Positions 44,491-53,897 of a DNA stretch of 64,000 nt are shown here, piece after piece. The notes beneath the pieces were generated by a model that was not told where the DNA came from, ran no database searches, and worked only from the letters and a program-made list of their open reading frames with translations. This DNA comes from Promethearchaeota archaeon (GTDB lineage Archaea > Asgardarchaeota > Lokiarchaeia > Sigyniarchaeales > SOKP01). The position numbers and the translations under genes were made by a program. The stretch covers positions 18,416 to 82,415 of the forward strand of contig JAEOTR010000025.1 in NCBI GenBank assembly GCA_016839705.1. Direction: 5' to 3'. Every line of letters starts with the position of its first letter. Position 1 is the first letter of the stretch.

Positions 44491-46902
44491 TCATTCATTT
44501 TCTTTTAAAATTTTATTGAGAGTTTCTATCGCATTTTCTTTAATCGATTTTGAAGTTATTTTTTTTATAGTTTTTGCCATCATTTTATAGGCTCCTGAGA
44601 CCGTAATATCAATTTCAATAAAAACACCAATACCAGACTCTGTATCTTCAAAACTTACGTTATAAAAAGTTTCACCAGCAGAAGGAACAACTTCGAATTT
44701 TGTGGAACGTTCAGTTCTTGGCCCAATCTCATTAGTTGAAATTTCTCTTCCCTGAACTGTTGTAACACGGTTTCCAGTTATATCAAAAAATTCGTTTACA
44801 ATTTCTTTAAAGTTGTCTGGTATCTCTTTTAATTCATATATTAATTCCTTACCTTCAGATTCTTCCTTTTGCTTTTCCTTACTAGTCACCACGACCCTCA
44901 CACGACCGATGTTCTGGATTCTAGCATGGCGAGTATTAGGATCGCCTTGTCTATGCGAGGTTATACGAATTGTCGGGAAGTAAGTGCCAGGTTCGGAGAA
45001 AGTATAAGTGGTTTTCAATTCTACATGAGTGCTTTTTGTGTTTTTGAGTTTCTCGGTTATTGGATAGTCACCAGTGCCCTCAAAGTCCCATTCCGCACTG
45101 ACTATTGAACCGGCATCTGGTGGTGTATCGATAACACTGAAAAACTTAACTTTCTTCCCAACCTTAACATCAACACGCTCACCTCCATTTACTGTAAGAG
45201 TGACCACCGGTTGAATCCCCTTACGCTCCACAGCAGTCGGTGGCACTTCCACCTGGCCATCTACCACTTTATATGTAGTACTTGCTGGGGGTGCCACGCC
45301 TTTTTCAACCCATGCGCTCACGTCGCGCAGTGCCTGTTGCAATATACCACTATAGTTGATAACTCGTGTGGTTATTGCTGGACGGGAGTCTAAAGGTGTG
45401 ATCACAGGTGGTGTATGCATTGCATTGTCAATAAACCAGAGTCGATAATTATCATCGAATTTTTCTCCCAATGCAGCTTTCACCTTCGAGCGATACCAGT
45501 CGGCTTGCCAAGGATAGGCTGCCTCGTCCATCAACATATTAACTGCGATCATCTTGCCTTCAAACTTGCCTGTCTGTACCGAACCTGCGCCTTGATAAGT
45601 ATGACGCGGACCTAATATCTCGGGTCTTTGTGGATACAACGGTTTACCATCAGGTCCTCGGAATTGATCCCAGACATAATATTCAGTTGATGGAACCTGA
45701 TGGCGATGATAGGTTTGAACCGCGAGATAATTAGAGTTGTCGATACGTACTCTGTCTCCTACCTTGACAGCAGATAAATATCGGTAGTTTTCCTCGCCAT
45801 AGGCTAGGAATATCATGTTACCGAAGACTGCAATAGCATAAACTACGCAACCCTCTGCTTCACCGCTTTTTAAGAAAATTGAAGCCCCCTGTAGGTCACC
45901 TTCAGGTACGCTTTCTAATTCAAACGCTGCTGGAACTATTACGTTTCCAGCTTGCCCTGCAGATATAGATAATGAACCTCCCATTTTCCTGATATCATCG
46001 GGCATAATAAGTTTGCTGATGATTGTATCGTGTGTGATCCGGGCGTCTAAGAGTGATTGGGGTGGGTTGGCACCGAGGTAGCCTGGTTCCTTCCAAAAAT
46101 CTTCAACATAAGTGGGATCCCATTTCATCATTGGGTCAAGGAGCGTAGTTAAGACTCCTGTATAGCCAAATGCAATCCTCCTGTAATTGAACCAAGCGTG
46201 TGGTGGAAATCCCATCTTAGTTACTTCGATAAGTGCTTCTCGTTCCTCTTCATTTAGATCAGCATACATATCTCCGCTACCACCAGGTTCTACTGCATCA
46301 ATGATGGAAGATATTTTTTCTTTCAATACGCGCATTGCATGAGCCTGCACTGAGAACACATTGATCATAGCCATTGGTGTTGCGTGAACAAATGGTACCA
46401 CGCCATCCCAGACACCAACTGTGTTCTCAATACAGCTGATGGTCTTATATGCCCCACCGCTACCACCAAAAGCATAACCATAGGGTCGGGGGGACCCATA
46501 CATTTCAGAGGCTAAAATGCGCGAGTATTTAGCTACGGCTACACTGGTTCGATATCCGGCAATAGTGGGATCTTCGCCTGGAAACATGTCCTTTCTTCCC
46601 AGGTTTGATTCCACAAAATAAGCTCCACTATCGAATACAAAGTCTAACGAGTAGGGAGGATTAGGATAATCTGGCTTCTGTGCAATATTCTCATTCCCAG
46701 ATATCGGCATAATATACTGGAAGAATCGGCCTTCATATTGTTCCTTCGGTGGGAAATAAAACGAAAATCTGGCATCTGTGCCTCTAAAACCACCATGGAC
46801 GTATCGATGGCGTGCGGGCTCGTCCCGCCACTGATCGATATCTATATACGGTTCGGTGAAAAGAGGATCGCTTGATTCAGTGGACTCATTTGCTTCTATA
46901 AT
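44491..46902 (-). CDS. Probably transferred alpha/beta hydrolase (tannase-like) with PKD domain; no standard start codon
   Basis: The open frame runs from a stop at 46927-46929 to 44491. The first ATG is at 46710, but 64 upstream codons (46902-46711) read as genuine protein, with RYVHGGFRGTDARFSFYFPP, continuous with the rest. None of these codons is ATG, GTG or TTG; ATT 46902 and ATA 46899 follow AGGTG. The catalytic nucleophile motif is AFGGSGGAY. A PKD-like segment (WDFEGTGDYP, YTFSEPGTYFPTIRI) follows near the C-terminal third. The last 130 residues are AT-rich in codon use and resemble a SRPBCC/helical tail. The central DNA is far richer in G+C (33 of 60 in 45241-45300). The hydrolase family assignment is moderate. 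Confidence 0.65.
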   Translation of the reverse strand: MIEANESTESSDPLFTEPYIDIDQWRDEPARHRYVHGGFRGTDARFSFYFPPKEQYEGRFFQYIMPISGNENIAQKPDYPNPPYSLDFVFDSGAYFVESNLGRKDMFPGEDPTIAGYRTSVAVAKYSRILASEMYGSPRPYGYAFGGSGGAYKTISCIENTVGVWDGVVPFVHATPMAMINVFSVQAHAMRVLKEKISSIIDAVEPGGSGDMYADLNEEEREALIEVTKMGFPPHAWFNYRRIAFGYTGVLTTLLDPMMKWDPTYVEDFWKEPGYLGANPPQSLLDARITHDTIISKLIMPDDIRKMGGSLSISAGQAGNVIVPAAFELESVPEGDLQGASIFLKSGEAEGCVVYAIAVFGNMIFLAYGEENYRYLSAVKVGDRVRIDNSNYLAVQTYHRHQVPSTEYYVWDQFRGPDGKPLYPQRPEILGPRHTYQGAGSVQTGKFEGKMIAVNMLMDEAAYPWQADWYRSKVKAALGEKFDDNYRLWFIDNAMHTPPVITPLDSRPAITTRVINYSGILQQALRDVSAWVEKGVAPPASTTYKVVDGQVEVPPTAVERKGIQPVVTLTVNGGERVDVKVGKKVKFFSVIDTPPDAGSIVSAEWDFEGTGDYPITEKLKNTKSTHVELKTTYTFSEPGTYFPTIRITSHRQGDPNTRHARIQNIGRVRVVVTSKEKQKEESEGKELIYELKEIPDNFKEIVNEFFDITGNRVTTVQGREISTNEIGPRTERSTKFEVVPSAGETFYNVSFEDTESGIGVFIEIDITVSGAYKMMAKTIKKITSKSIKENAIETLNKILKENE

Positions 46903-46939
46903 ATTACACCTATTTTTTTTATTTAGTTATAATTCTTAA

Positions 46940-47164
46940 TTCTTTTTAAAGAAGATTATTCTGAAAATCCCTTTAGATTCAAAATCTAAGGAATTCTTTG
47001 ATCAGAAAGAAACTGTTTACTATGCTTTTTATCATGGATATTTTGAAATACCTCGCAGGATCAATTCAAAGAAAATCGCTAACCATTTTAAAATTTCTCG
47101 GAGTGTATTATATAACCATTTGCGAAAAATAGAAAGAACAATTTTTCACTCAATATTCAATTAA
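46940..47164 (+). pseudogene. C-terminal HTH of a Bat-type regulator (HTH_10), 5' end missing
   Basis: A plus-strand frame of 74 residues bounded by TAA at 46937-46939. It reads FFDQKETVYYAFYHGYFEIP, then RRINSKKIANHFKIS and SVLYNHLRKIERT, the full HTH_10 domain of bacterio-opsin activator-like transcription factors. No ATG, GTG or TTG occurs before the domain and no sensor domain precedes it. The gene has lost its 5' portion at the same place where the neighbouring hydrolase gene, on the other strand, lacks its start. It is thus most likely a remnant. Confidence 0.7.
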
Positions 47165-47197
47165 TAATTATAGAAAATAACAATCTAAGATTCATTA

Positions 47198-47806
47198 CTA
47201 CTTTTTAACAATATAATCAAGTACACATGTGCGACCAGTATTAAAATATTTACCTTCTAAAATTACTCTTTTTTCTTTGTAGATGATCTTAAAGTTATGA
47301 AAATAATCATCAGGTTCATCATCATCATAATAAGTATGCACAGATTCTTCATATCTGTGTTTATGAATTACTTCACCAGGCTTAGTTTCTTCTTTCTCAT
47401 CAAAGTTTTTATCATCTTTAGAGAGAAAGTTAAGATAACATAATCCTCCATCCATCAACACACGGTTTATTTCATTAATAGCTTGAGCTGTTCCGTTTTT
47501 ACTTAAATGAACCATAGAGAGATATGAATAAATATAACCAAAAAACCTAGATTCAAAGGGTATATTTCTCATGTCTCCTTTGATAATGTTTAACTTTATA
47601 TTTTTATTCATGCAAAAATTTTCCGCTTCCTTTATCTGATCATCAGAAATATCAATCCCAAATGTTTCAAACCCATTTTCATAAAACAAAGCAAGTTTAG
47701 GATCTGGTCCACCCGCACCACAATCTAGTATTTTTTTAGGTGCAGGATTAGATTGGATGAACCTGAGAAAGGTATAAAGTGAGGATGGATAAAATTTTTT
47801 TATCAT
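47198..47806 (-). CDS. SAM-dependent methyltransferase, class I
   Basis: 202 residues. Motif I is ILDCGAGGPDPKLALFYENG, then FGIDISDDQIKEA, the motif IKGDMRNIPF and INRVLMDGGLCYL. Substrate unknown. It lies 42 bases after the second ABC ATPase gene, on the same strand, so it is the last gene of that run, perhaps by read-through. Confidence 0.8.
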   Translation of the reverse strand: MIKKFYPSSLYTFLRFIQSNPAPKKILDCGAGGPDPKLALFYENGFETFGIDISDDQIKEAENFCMNKNIKLNIIKGDMRNIPFESRFFGYIYSYLSMVHLSKNGTAQAINEINRVLMDGGLCYLNFLSKDDKNFDEKEETKPGEVIHKHRYEESVHTYYDDDEPDDYFHNFKIIYKEKRVILEGKYFNTGRTCVLDYIVKK

Positions 47807-47848
47807 TTTTAAAAGAATTTAGTATGCTTTTTTTATATTTCAAAAAAA

Positions 47849-48625
47849 TTAACGATTAGTAATTACAGTTTCGATAATTTTTCCATCTCGCATTTTTAAC
47901 ATTCTTTCAGCAAGAGCACCAATCATAGGATCGTGAGTGACCATTAAGATAGTCTGATGAAGTTCTAAATTAAGATCTCGTAGTAATTTAATTATTTCCA
48001 TACCCATTTTACTATCAAGTTCACCTGTTGGTTCATCAGCGATTAAAATGGAAGGTTCATTACATAGAGCTCGTGCGATTGCCACTCTTTGTTGTTCACC
48101 ACCTGAAAGCTCAGAAGGAAGATAATCTTTCTTTTCACTTAAACCTACAAGATCAAGAAATTTATTAACATTTCGTTTAATTTCTTGTTTGGTTCTACCT
48201 GCAAAAAGCATTGGAAGTTCCACATTTTCATACGCTGAAAGAACAGGTACTAAATTATAAAACTGAAAGATGAAGCCAATTTCTTTAAGTCGTAAATTTG
48301 TGAGTTGTCTATCGTTCATATGGGCTATATTTGTTCTATTAATGTATACAACCCCACTTGTAGGATTATCAAGAGCCCCAATCATGTTTAAAAGGGTTGT
48401 TTTTCCAGAGCCTGATGGTCCCATAACTGAAACAAATTCACCTTTTTTAATATCTATAGTAACATCATTTAAGGCTCTAATTTCAATCCCTTCAGTAATA
48501 TTATAAACTTTAGTTAAGTTAAACGTTTGGATCATTGTACTAGGATTTATTAATTCATAGTCTTTGACTTCTTGAAGCACTGAATTTAAAAACTGAATTT
48601 CTTTCCTTTTTTTAGCTTTCTTCAT
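47849..48625 (-). CDS. ABC transporter ATPase (MacB/LolD-type)
   Basis: 258 residues with Walker A GPSGSGKTTLLN, Q-loop FIFQFYNLVPVLS, signature LSGGEQQRV, Walker B ILIADEPTGELDS and switch His in MVTHDP. This is the MacB/LolD/FtsE-like branch that partners FtsX-type permeases. GGAGATAAAAAA precedes the ATG. It is encoded 15 bases after a second ATPase of the same type. Both should act with the giant permease upstream. Confidence 0.92.
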   Translation of the reverse strand: MKKAKKRKEIQFLNSVLQEVKDYELINPSTMIQTFNLTKVYNITEGIEIRALNDVTIDIKKGEFVSVMGPSGSGKTTLLNMIGALDNPTSGVVYINRTNIAHMNDRQLTNLRLKEIGFIFQFYNLVPVLSAYENVELPMLFAGRTKQEIKRNVNKFLDLVGLSEKKDYLPSELSGGEQQRVAIARALCNEPSILIADEPTGELDSKMGMEIIKLLRDLNLELHQTILMVTHDPMIGALAERMLKMRDGKIIETVITNR

Positions 48626-48640
48626 TTTTTTATCTCCAAT

Positions 48641-49417
48641 TTAGAAATTATAAATTTCATTAATTGGTTTTCCTCCTATTTTTTCATCAGTAAATTCCCC
48701 ATCAGTGAGAGTTATAATCCTATCTGCCACATCTGCTATTCTTCTATTATGAGTAACCATTAAAATTGATTCTCCTGCGTTCTTTAAATCAAGAAAAATT
48801 TTCATTATAGTAATTGTTGTTTCCGTATCAAGTTCTCCTGTAGGTTCATCAGCAAGAATAATAAGGGGGTCGTTAACCAAAGCCCTAGCTATCGTAACTC
48901 TTTGTTGTTCTCCACCAGACATTTGTGCAGGTAGATGCATCATTCGTTCCTCTAATCCAATCCTTTTTAAAAGATTTTCAACTTTTTCCTTCCGTAACTT
49001 CGAATCCTTTTTATCTAATATCATTGGAAGCTCGACATTCTCATATGCTGTAAGAATCGGAAAAAGGTTATAGAATTGAAAAATTAATCCAATCTTTCTC
49101 AATCGCATTTTTTTATGTTGTTTATTGGTCATATGTGTAAGATCAAGGGCCATTCCTTTGGCGTTTACATTATACATAATCTTACCAGAATCTGGAAAAT
49201 CAAGAGCGCCTAAGCAATTAATTAACGTTGTTTTTCCAGAGCCCGAGGGACCTACAATCGCAACAAATTCTCCCTTTGTAATTGTGAGATTTACTTTATT
49301 GAGTGCTGTGATTGTTGAACTACCAATGGTATAAGTTTTAATTAGATCATGCACTGCTAGAACTATATTAGGTTCGATCGTAACTGCCTTTGCGGTAGAC
49401 CGTTTTTCTTTATTCAT
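48641..49417 (-). CDS. ABC transporter ATPase (MacB/LolD-type)
   Basis: About 258 residues from ATG 49417; GTG 49435 would add six. Walker A GPSGSGKTTLIN, signature MSGGEQQRV, Walker B IILADEPTGELDT and MVTHNR switch are intact. It lies 10-28 bases after the FtsX permease gene. Having two near-identical-type ATPases for one double permease suggests an ATPase heterodimer, which is inference. Confidence 0.92.
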   Translation of the reverse strand: MNKEKRSTAKAVTIEPNIVLAVHDLIKTYTIGSSTITALNKVNLTITKGEFVAIVGPSGSGKTTLINCLGALDFPDSGKIMYNVNAKGMALDLTHMTNKQHKKMRLRKIGLIFQFYNLFPILTAYENVELPMILDKKDSKLRKEKVENLLKRIGLEERMMHLPAQMSGGEQQRVTIARALVNDPLIILADEPTGELDTETTITIMKIFLDLKNAGESILMVTHNRRIADVADRIITLTDGEFTDEKIGGKPINEIYNF

Positions 49418-49445
49418 TCTTGTTATTTTTATCACCTTGTTTTAT

Positions 49446-52400
49446 TTATCTTGTTCTCACTGCATCTATAATGTTTAGGTTTGCTGCCCATTTTGCGGGA
49501 TATCTTGAACTCAGGATTACTGTTATTAAAACAGTAACGACTAAAATAATAATAGTTGTCCAAGGAATTGTCCAAGTTACTGCGAGAAATCCACCGGAAG
49601 GCATCGCCTCCACCATCAAAGATCCTTGAATTAATCCTGCAAATATACCCGTTAATACACCTAAAAGTGCCAAAATTAATGTCTCTCCCGATATTGAACG
49701 GATAACTCCTTTTTTGCTTAATCCAATTGATCTAAGCATACCTATTTCTCTTCTACGTGCCATGGTTGTAAGAAGACTATGAAGAGTTAACCCAAGCATA
49801 GCAATTATTATAGCAAAGATAAGTAAGCCATTCATAATGAAAACGATTAAATTTATCATTGTTCTGAAAGTAGAACTCATAAAAGATTTTGTAAATGCGA
49901 ATATTATAAGATAACCTCGATCTTCTATGTAATTAACTTCTTCTTCTAGAACATCTTCATCGTGAGCTCCCTGTTCTACCCATGAAAACCAATCATAAAC
50001 ATTTGTTCTAATCTGAAGTGTGAAACTTTTAAGATCTATCATTGACCAGAATCCACCGGCTATGAAATGTAGATTCTGCAAAAGAAAGTTCTTATAAACC
50101 GAGATATTTTCTGGATGATCACTGTGAACTAATATTGAGGTTACAAAATCATTAGAATAATCAGATCCGCTATAATCAGAAAATATGATATTTCTCGTCT
50201 TTTCGTAATTTAAATATATAGAATTTCCACTTACGTCAAACCCTGCTTCAAATCCAGCATACCAATTATATCTTTCTGTATTGTACAAAGTGGGGGCCTT
50301 AATAATTCCTACAATCTCAAATTTTGGCCAAAGATCTGGAGTTATTGTAGAATAAATTGACTTAGCTAGTCCCAGTTTTATGCTATCAATAGTTAAATTA
50401 TAGTTGCTATTATATGTTGAGTTTTGCCCAATTATTCTTAGTTTGATATCCCCTATTGGGTTAATATAATAGTGATTTATATCGAAATTAAAAGTGTTGT
50501 TTGTTTCGGTAATATTACTAATAGGACCTAAATTTTCAAATGTGTTTGTATAAATGTTAAGAACTTCTAATTCAAGAGAATCCACCGTGGTGTTTACTGA
50601 AGTTTCTACTGTAATATTTATAGCATTATATAAGTTAGTCGGCAGTAAATTAACAGTTATATTTAAAGCAAGCCATGTTTGATTACTTACAAACGATAAG
50701 TATACATCATCAGAAAGAGTTAAATTTAATGTACTTCCTGAAGCTGATGAATAGTTGTTTATATATGGAATAGCGGTAGTGTTATATGGAAAAGCTCCTG
50801 CCGAAATAGTTTCTAAATTGAATTGGTGTGGAAAAATAGTTATATTGTCACCAATTACTATTGTGGGATTATTTGTGATAAAATTTTCATCCACTACGCA
50901 TATATTTTCTGTCGTATTGAGTATTTCTTCCATTGTAGTTCCATTATATCCGGCCTTTTTGCTTACAAGACTATTATTTCCAAAGTATAAATCAGATTTA
51001 AGTTTACCAGTTGAATTTGTATGAATCCCTGCAACTGAACTTGCATAATCTATTACTGAGCTATTAAAAGATACAGGAGTATAAAAATCCATTCTTGTGG
51101 TATAATATTCGATCCCACTCATACCATTTAGAATTGATTCCACAGTAGAAAAGTTAAACCAATTTGGTTGAACTAAATCTAACATAGGATTTCCCGTTTG
51201 CGTTAATTTTCTGAAAGCTAAATCAGTCCCTCCACCAGGTAGGTTTTTATTTGCAATTTCTTCGTAGGTTTCCCAAGAGATAAACATATTATAAGACTTT
51301 CCACCACTCTGAAATCCTAAGAGATCTAGTGATGAGAATCCTTGAATACTTCGAACAATTGCTATAATTGTCATATTTACTATAATTGTATCTTCATATG
51401 CATTATAATCATTTCCATCAAGTATCGCAGTCAAGTTTGCATAGGTTGTTCCAAGTGAAAATTTGACAGATAAATTGCCACCAACATTCAAATTATAATC
51501 ATCAGCAAAATCTTCTTCAAGTATGATATTATTGGTAATTTTGAGTTCATTCATCATTTCATTAAGAGTCATTGTTGTAGGGGAAATTATAATAGTTTTA
51601 GTCATGTGTTTCTTAATTTTTGCTGTATCTACGATGTTTATTGTTATAGACTCATTCCATTCGCTATCAAGTAAACTATGTCCAACCCAATCATTATTAA
51701 TTTGAATTTGAGCATTTTGGTGACTTACTCCCATTACATCATCTACTCCTGATTGATTAATAAGACCTTCTTCGAAAGATCTGGGGGTATTAAAAGTATA
51801 TAATCGAATATCAGCACCCATAAAGTCATTAATGGTAGTACCTATACCTGCTCTCATTGAATCCATCATTACACTCATCCCTATAAGAAAACTTGTGGTT
51901 AAAGCAATCATAGTGAATGTAAGACTTGTTCTTCTTCGATGCCTTAATATATTCTTTTCAGTTAATAGTTTTGTTTTCCGTAGATATGGAGAAAATAAAG
52001 TCACAAACGTTTTATTAAGTGGTTTTATACTAAGTGCAAGTAACCAAATAATCCCAAATAAGATTAATATAGGGGCAAACATGGTAATTACTAATCCTTG
52101 ATCCATCCCTGGGATTGATCCTTGACTCATTGCAAATTCAGTTATACTTTCAGGAGGAAAAATTATAAGCCACGTTCCCGAGAAGATAAGTAAACCTCCT
52201 AAAATGAAGAGAATTATCCTTTTCCAATAGTGTTTTTTCTCCCTTTTAGATTTTTCCTCAATAGGATTTAAGTTTTCAATGATAGGCTTACGACTTGCTT
52301 TCCAACTAGGATAAAGTGAAGCAATAATACAAGAAACTAACCCGACTACAAATGTTGTTAATACCGTTATGGGAAGTAAAACAATTTCAAAATTCGTAAT

Positions 52401-53636
52401 TGAAAGCCCTCCCAGTTGAGCCACAATACTTTGAATTGATTGTAATGTGACTGAAAAGATTACATACGATATGAAGTAAGAAAATATCGTTCCTATTGTC
52501 GCTCCAATTATTCCCATTACTGTACCTTGCGTTAAAAACATTTTAAATGTCTCAGATTTGGATGCCCCTATTGCCTGGAACATACCTGTTTCATACTCTT
52601 GTTCTTTTTTAATAATGTTAAAAATATTCATCATTAGTATAATTGCAAGGATTAATGAGATTAAACCAAAAATTAGAAAAACAGTCTCCATTGTACCCAT
52701 TGTAGTACTTATCATCTCTAAATTATTTGATTTTAAGTCATTAACTTTCCAATCTCTCCCATCATTAAGTTCTTCTAAAGTCTTTTCAATATTCTCAACT
52801 ACGGAAGATACAGTATATATATCATCAACACCTATGACCCCTAGATTATATTCACCAGTATGATTTTCTGTTCCATCCACTAGTTCATGAGCATTATTAA
52901 TATTTACAAATAATCCTTGTCCTCCTCCACTACCCAACAGATTTCTTGAAGATTCTGATGGGTTTTCTGGATCAAAATCTTTCCCTTCACCGATATCTCG
53001 TATTATCGCAACAACGGTATATTCAAGCCATGTTCCTGTATTTAGCGGGTTATAACCAAGAAATTCTCCGTCATTTGGTAGAATCCAAACACTATCATTC
53101 GCTTTAAGATCTTTTCCTAATTGAATTTTAAGTGATTCTGAAATAACTACTACTTTATCTCCAGTATCTTCAGAAGTATAATCGAGAAGTTTTTCAATTG
53201 TATCTACATTGCTCACTGAATCTAATATAAAGGGTTTCCCACCTAAATCTTGTTCATCTACATCTTGAGGATCAATCCCATATATCCCTGTTCTTGTGCT
53301 ATTTTCTACTTGGTTTCCACTATCAGTAGCACTAATATAAACATTGAAACCTGAAATCCGGTAAGCAGTTGATTCAACATGCCTTACATCTTCTATTTCA
53401 CTATTTATTTCATCAGGTTCAAACCAACCGTCAGTACTGTTAGCAGATCTAATTAAAATATCTGCACTACCTAATTGATTATCCATAGTATCTAACATCA
53501 TTACATTGAATGAATCAGATACGATTAAAACTCCACCAAATAAAGCTACGCTAATAACAAGTGTGATTGTTGTAAGAATATATCGAAGCTTACGTCTTTT
53601 CATATTGCGGAAAGCAATCTTTAATATCGCGCCCAT
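49446..53636 (-). CDS. Giant double FtsX/MacB-type permease
   Basis: 1396 residues. The first module starts with a single helix (RYILTTITLVISVALFGGVL), has a large exterior domain to about residue 310, then three helices with an FtsX core and two more near 475-545. A second module begins NILRHRRRTSLTFTMIALTT near 560, has a 600-residue exterior domain rich in N-x-S/T sequons, and ends with three helices (LLTTMARRREIGMLRSIGLS is the FtsX signature). The fused layout equals two MacB-like permeases in one chain. It probably works with the two ATPases directly downstream to move or assemble surface proteins or lipids. AAAGGAAAAA precedes the ATG. Confidence 0.88.
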   Translation of the reverse strand: MGAILKIAFRNMKRRKLRYILTTITLVISVALFGGVLIVSDSFNVMMLDTMDNQLGSADILIRSANSTDGWFEPDEINSEIEDVRHVESTAYRISGFNVYISATDSGNQVENSTRTGIYGIDPQDVDEQDLGGKPFILDSVSNVDTIEKLLDYTSEDTGDKVVVISESLKIQLGKDLKANDSVWILPNDGEFLGYNPLNTGTWLEYTVVAIIRDIGEGKDFDPENPSESSRNLLGSGGGQGLFVNINNAHELVDGTENHTGEYNLGVIGVDDIYTVSSVVENIEKTLEELNDGRDWKVNDLKSNNLEMISTTMGTMETVFLIFGLISLILAIILMMNIFNIIKKEQEYETGMFQAIGASKSETFKMFLTQGTVMGIIGATIGTIFSYFISYVIFSVTLQSIQSIVAQLGGLSITNFEIVLLPITVLTTFVVGLVSCIIASLYPSWKASRKPIIENLNPIEEKSKREKKHYWKRIILFILGGLLIFSGTWLIIFPPESITEFAMSQGSIPGMDQGLVITMFAPILILFGIIWLLALSIKPLNKTFVTLFSPYLRKTKLLTEKNILRHRRRTSLTFTMIALTTSFLIGMSVMMDSMRAGIGTTINDFMGADIRLYTFNTPRSFEEGLINQSGVDDVMGVSHQNAQIQINNDWVGHSLLDSEWNESITINIVDTAKIKKHMTKTIIISPTTMTLNEMMNELKITNNIILEEDFADDYNLNVGGNLSVKFSLGTTYANLTAILDGNDYNAYEDTIIVNMTIIAIVRSIQGFSSLDLLGFQSGGKSYNMFISWETYEEIANKNLPGGGTDLAFRKLTQTGNPMLDLVQPNWFNFSTVESILNGMSGIEYYTTRMDFYTPVSFNSSVIDYASSVAGIHTNSTGKLKSDLYFGNNSLVSKKAGYNGTTMEEILNTTENICVVDENFITNNPTIVIGDNITIFPHQFNLETISAGAFPYNTTAIPYINNYSSASGSTLNLTLSDDVYLSFVSNQTWLALNITVNLLPTNLYNAINITVETSVNTTVDSLELEVLNIYTNTFENLGPISNITETNNTFNFDINHYYINPIGDIKLRIIGQNSTYNSNYNLTIDSIKLGLAKSIYSTITPDLWPKFEIVGIIKAPTLYNTERYNWYAGFEAGFDVSGNSIYLNYEKTRNIIFSDYSGSDYSNDFVTSILVHSDHPENISVYKNFLLQNLHFIAGGFWSMIDLKSFTLQIRTNVYDWFSWVEQGAHDEDVLEEEVNYIEDRGYLIIFAFTKSFMSSTFRTMINLIVFIMNGLLIFAIIIAMLGLTLHSLLTTMARRREIGMLRSIGLSKKGVIRSISGETLILALLGVLTGIFAGLIQGSLMVEAMPSGGFLAVTWTIPWTTIIILVVTVLITVILSSRYPAKWAANLNIIDAVRTR

Positions 53637-53897
53637 TTTTTCCTTTTCTCTTTTAATATACTTTTTGTTTTATTTTTAGATTATGAAGAAATAATCCTTA
53701 TTTTGCACTGTTTTGCGAATTATATCAAACACGGTTTATTTAAGTATTAATTTGATTCAAATTAAAAGATTTGATAATATGATATCATTAATTATGCCAT
53801 TTAAATAACTTAAACCTTTCTGTAATTTTATAAAAGAATAAGAATACTAAAATCAAACAAAAATTTTTATTTTTTCTTTTTATTTCTCACTACATAT

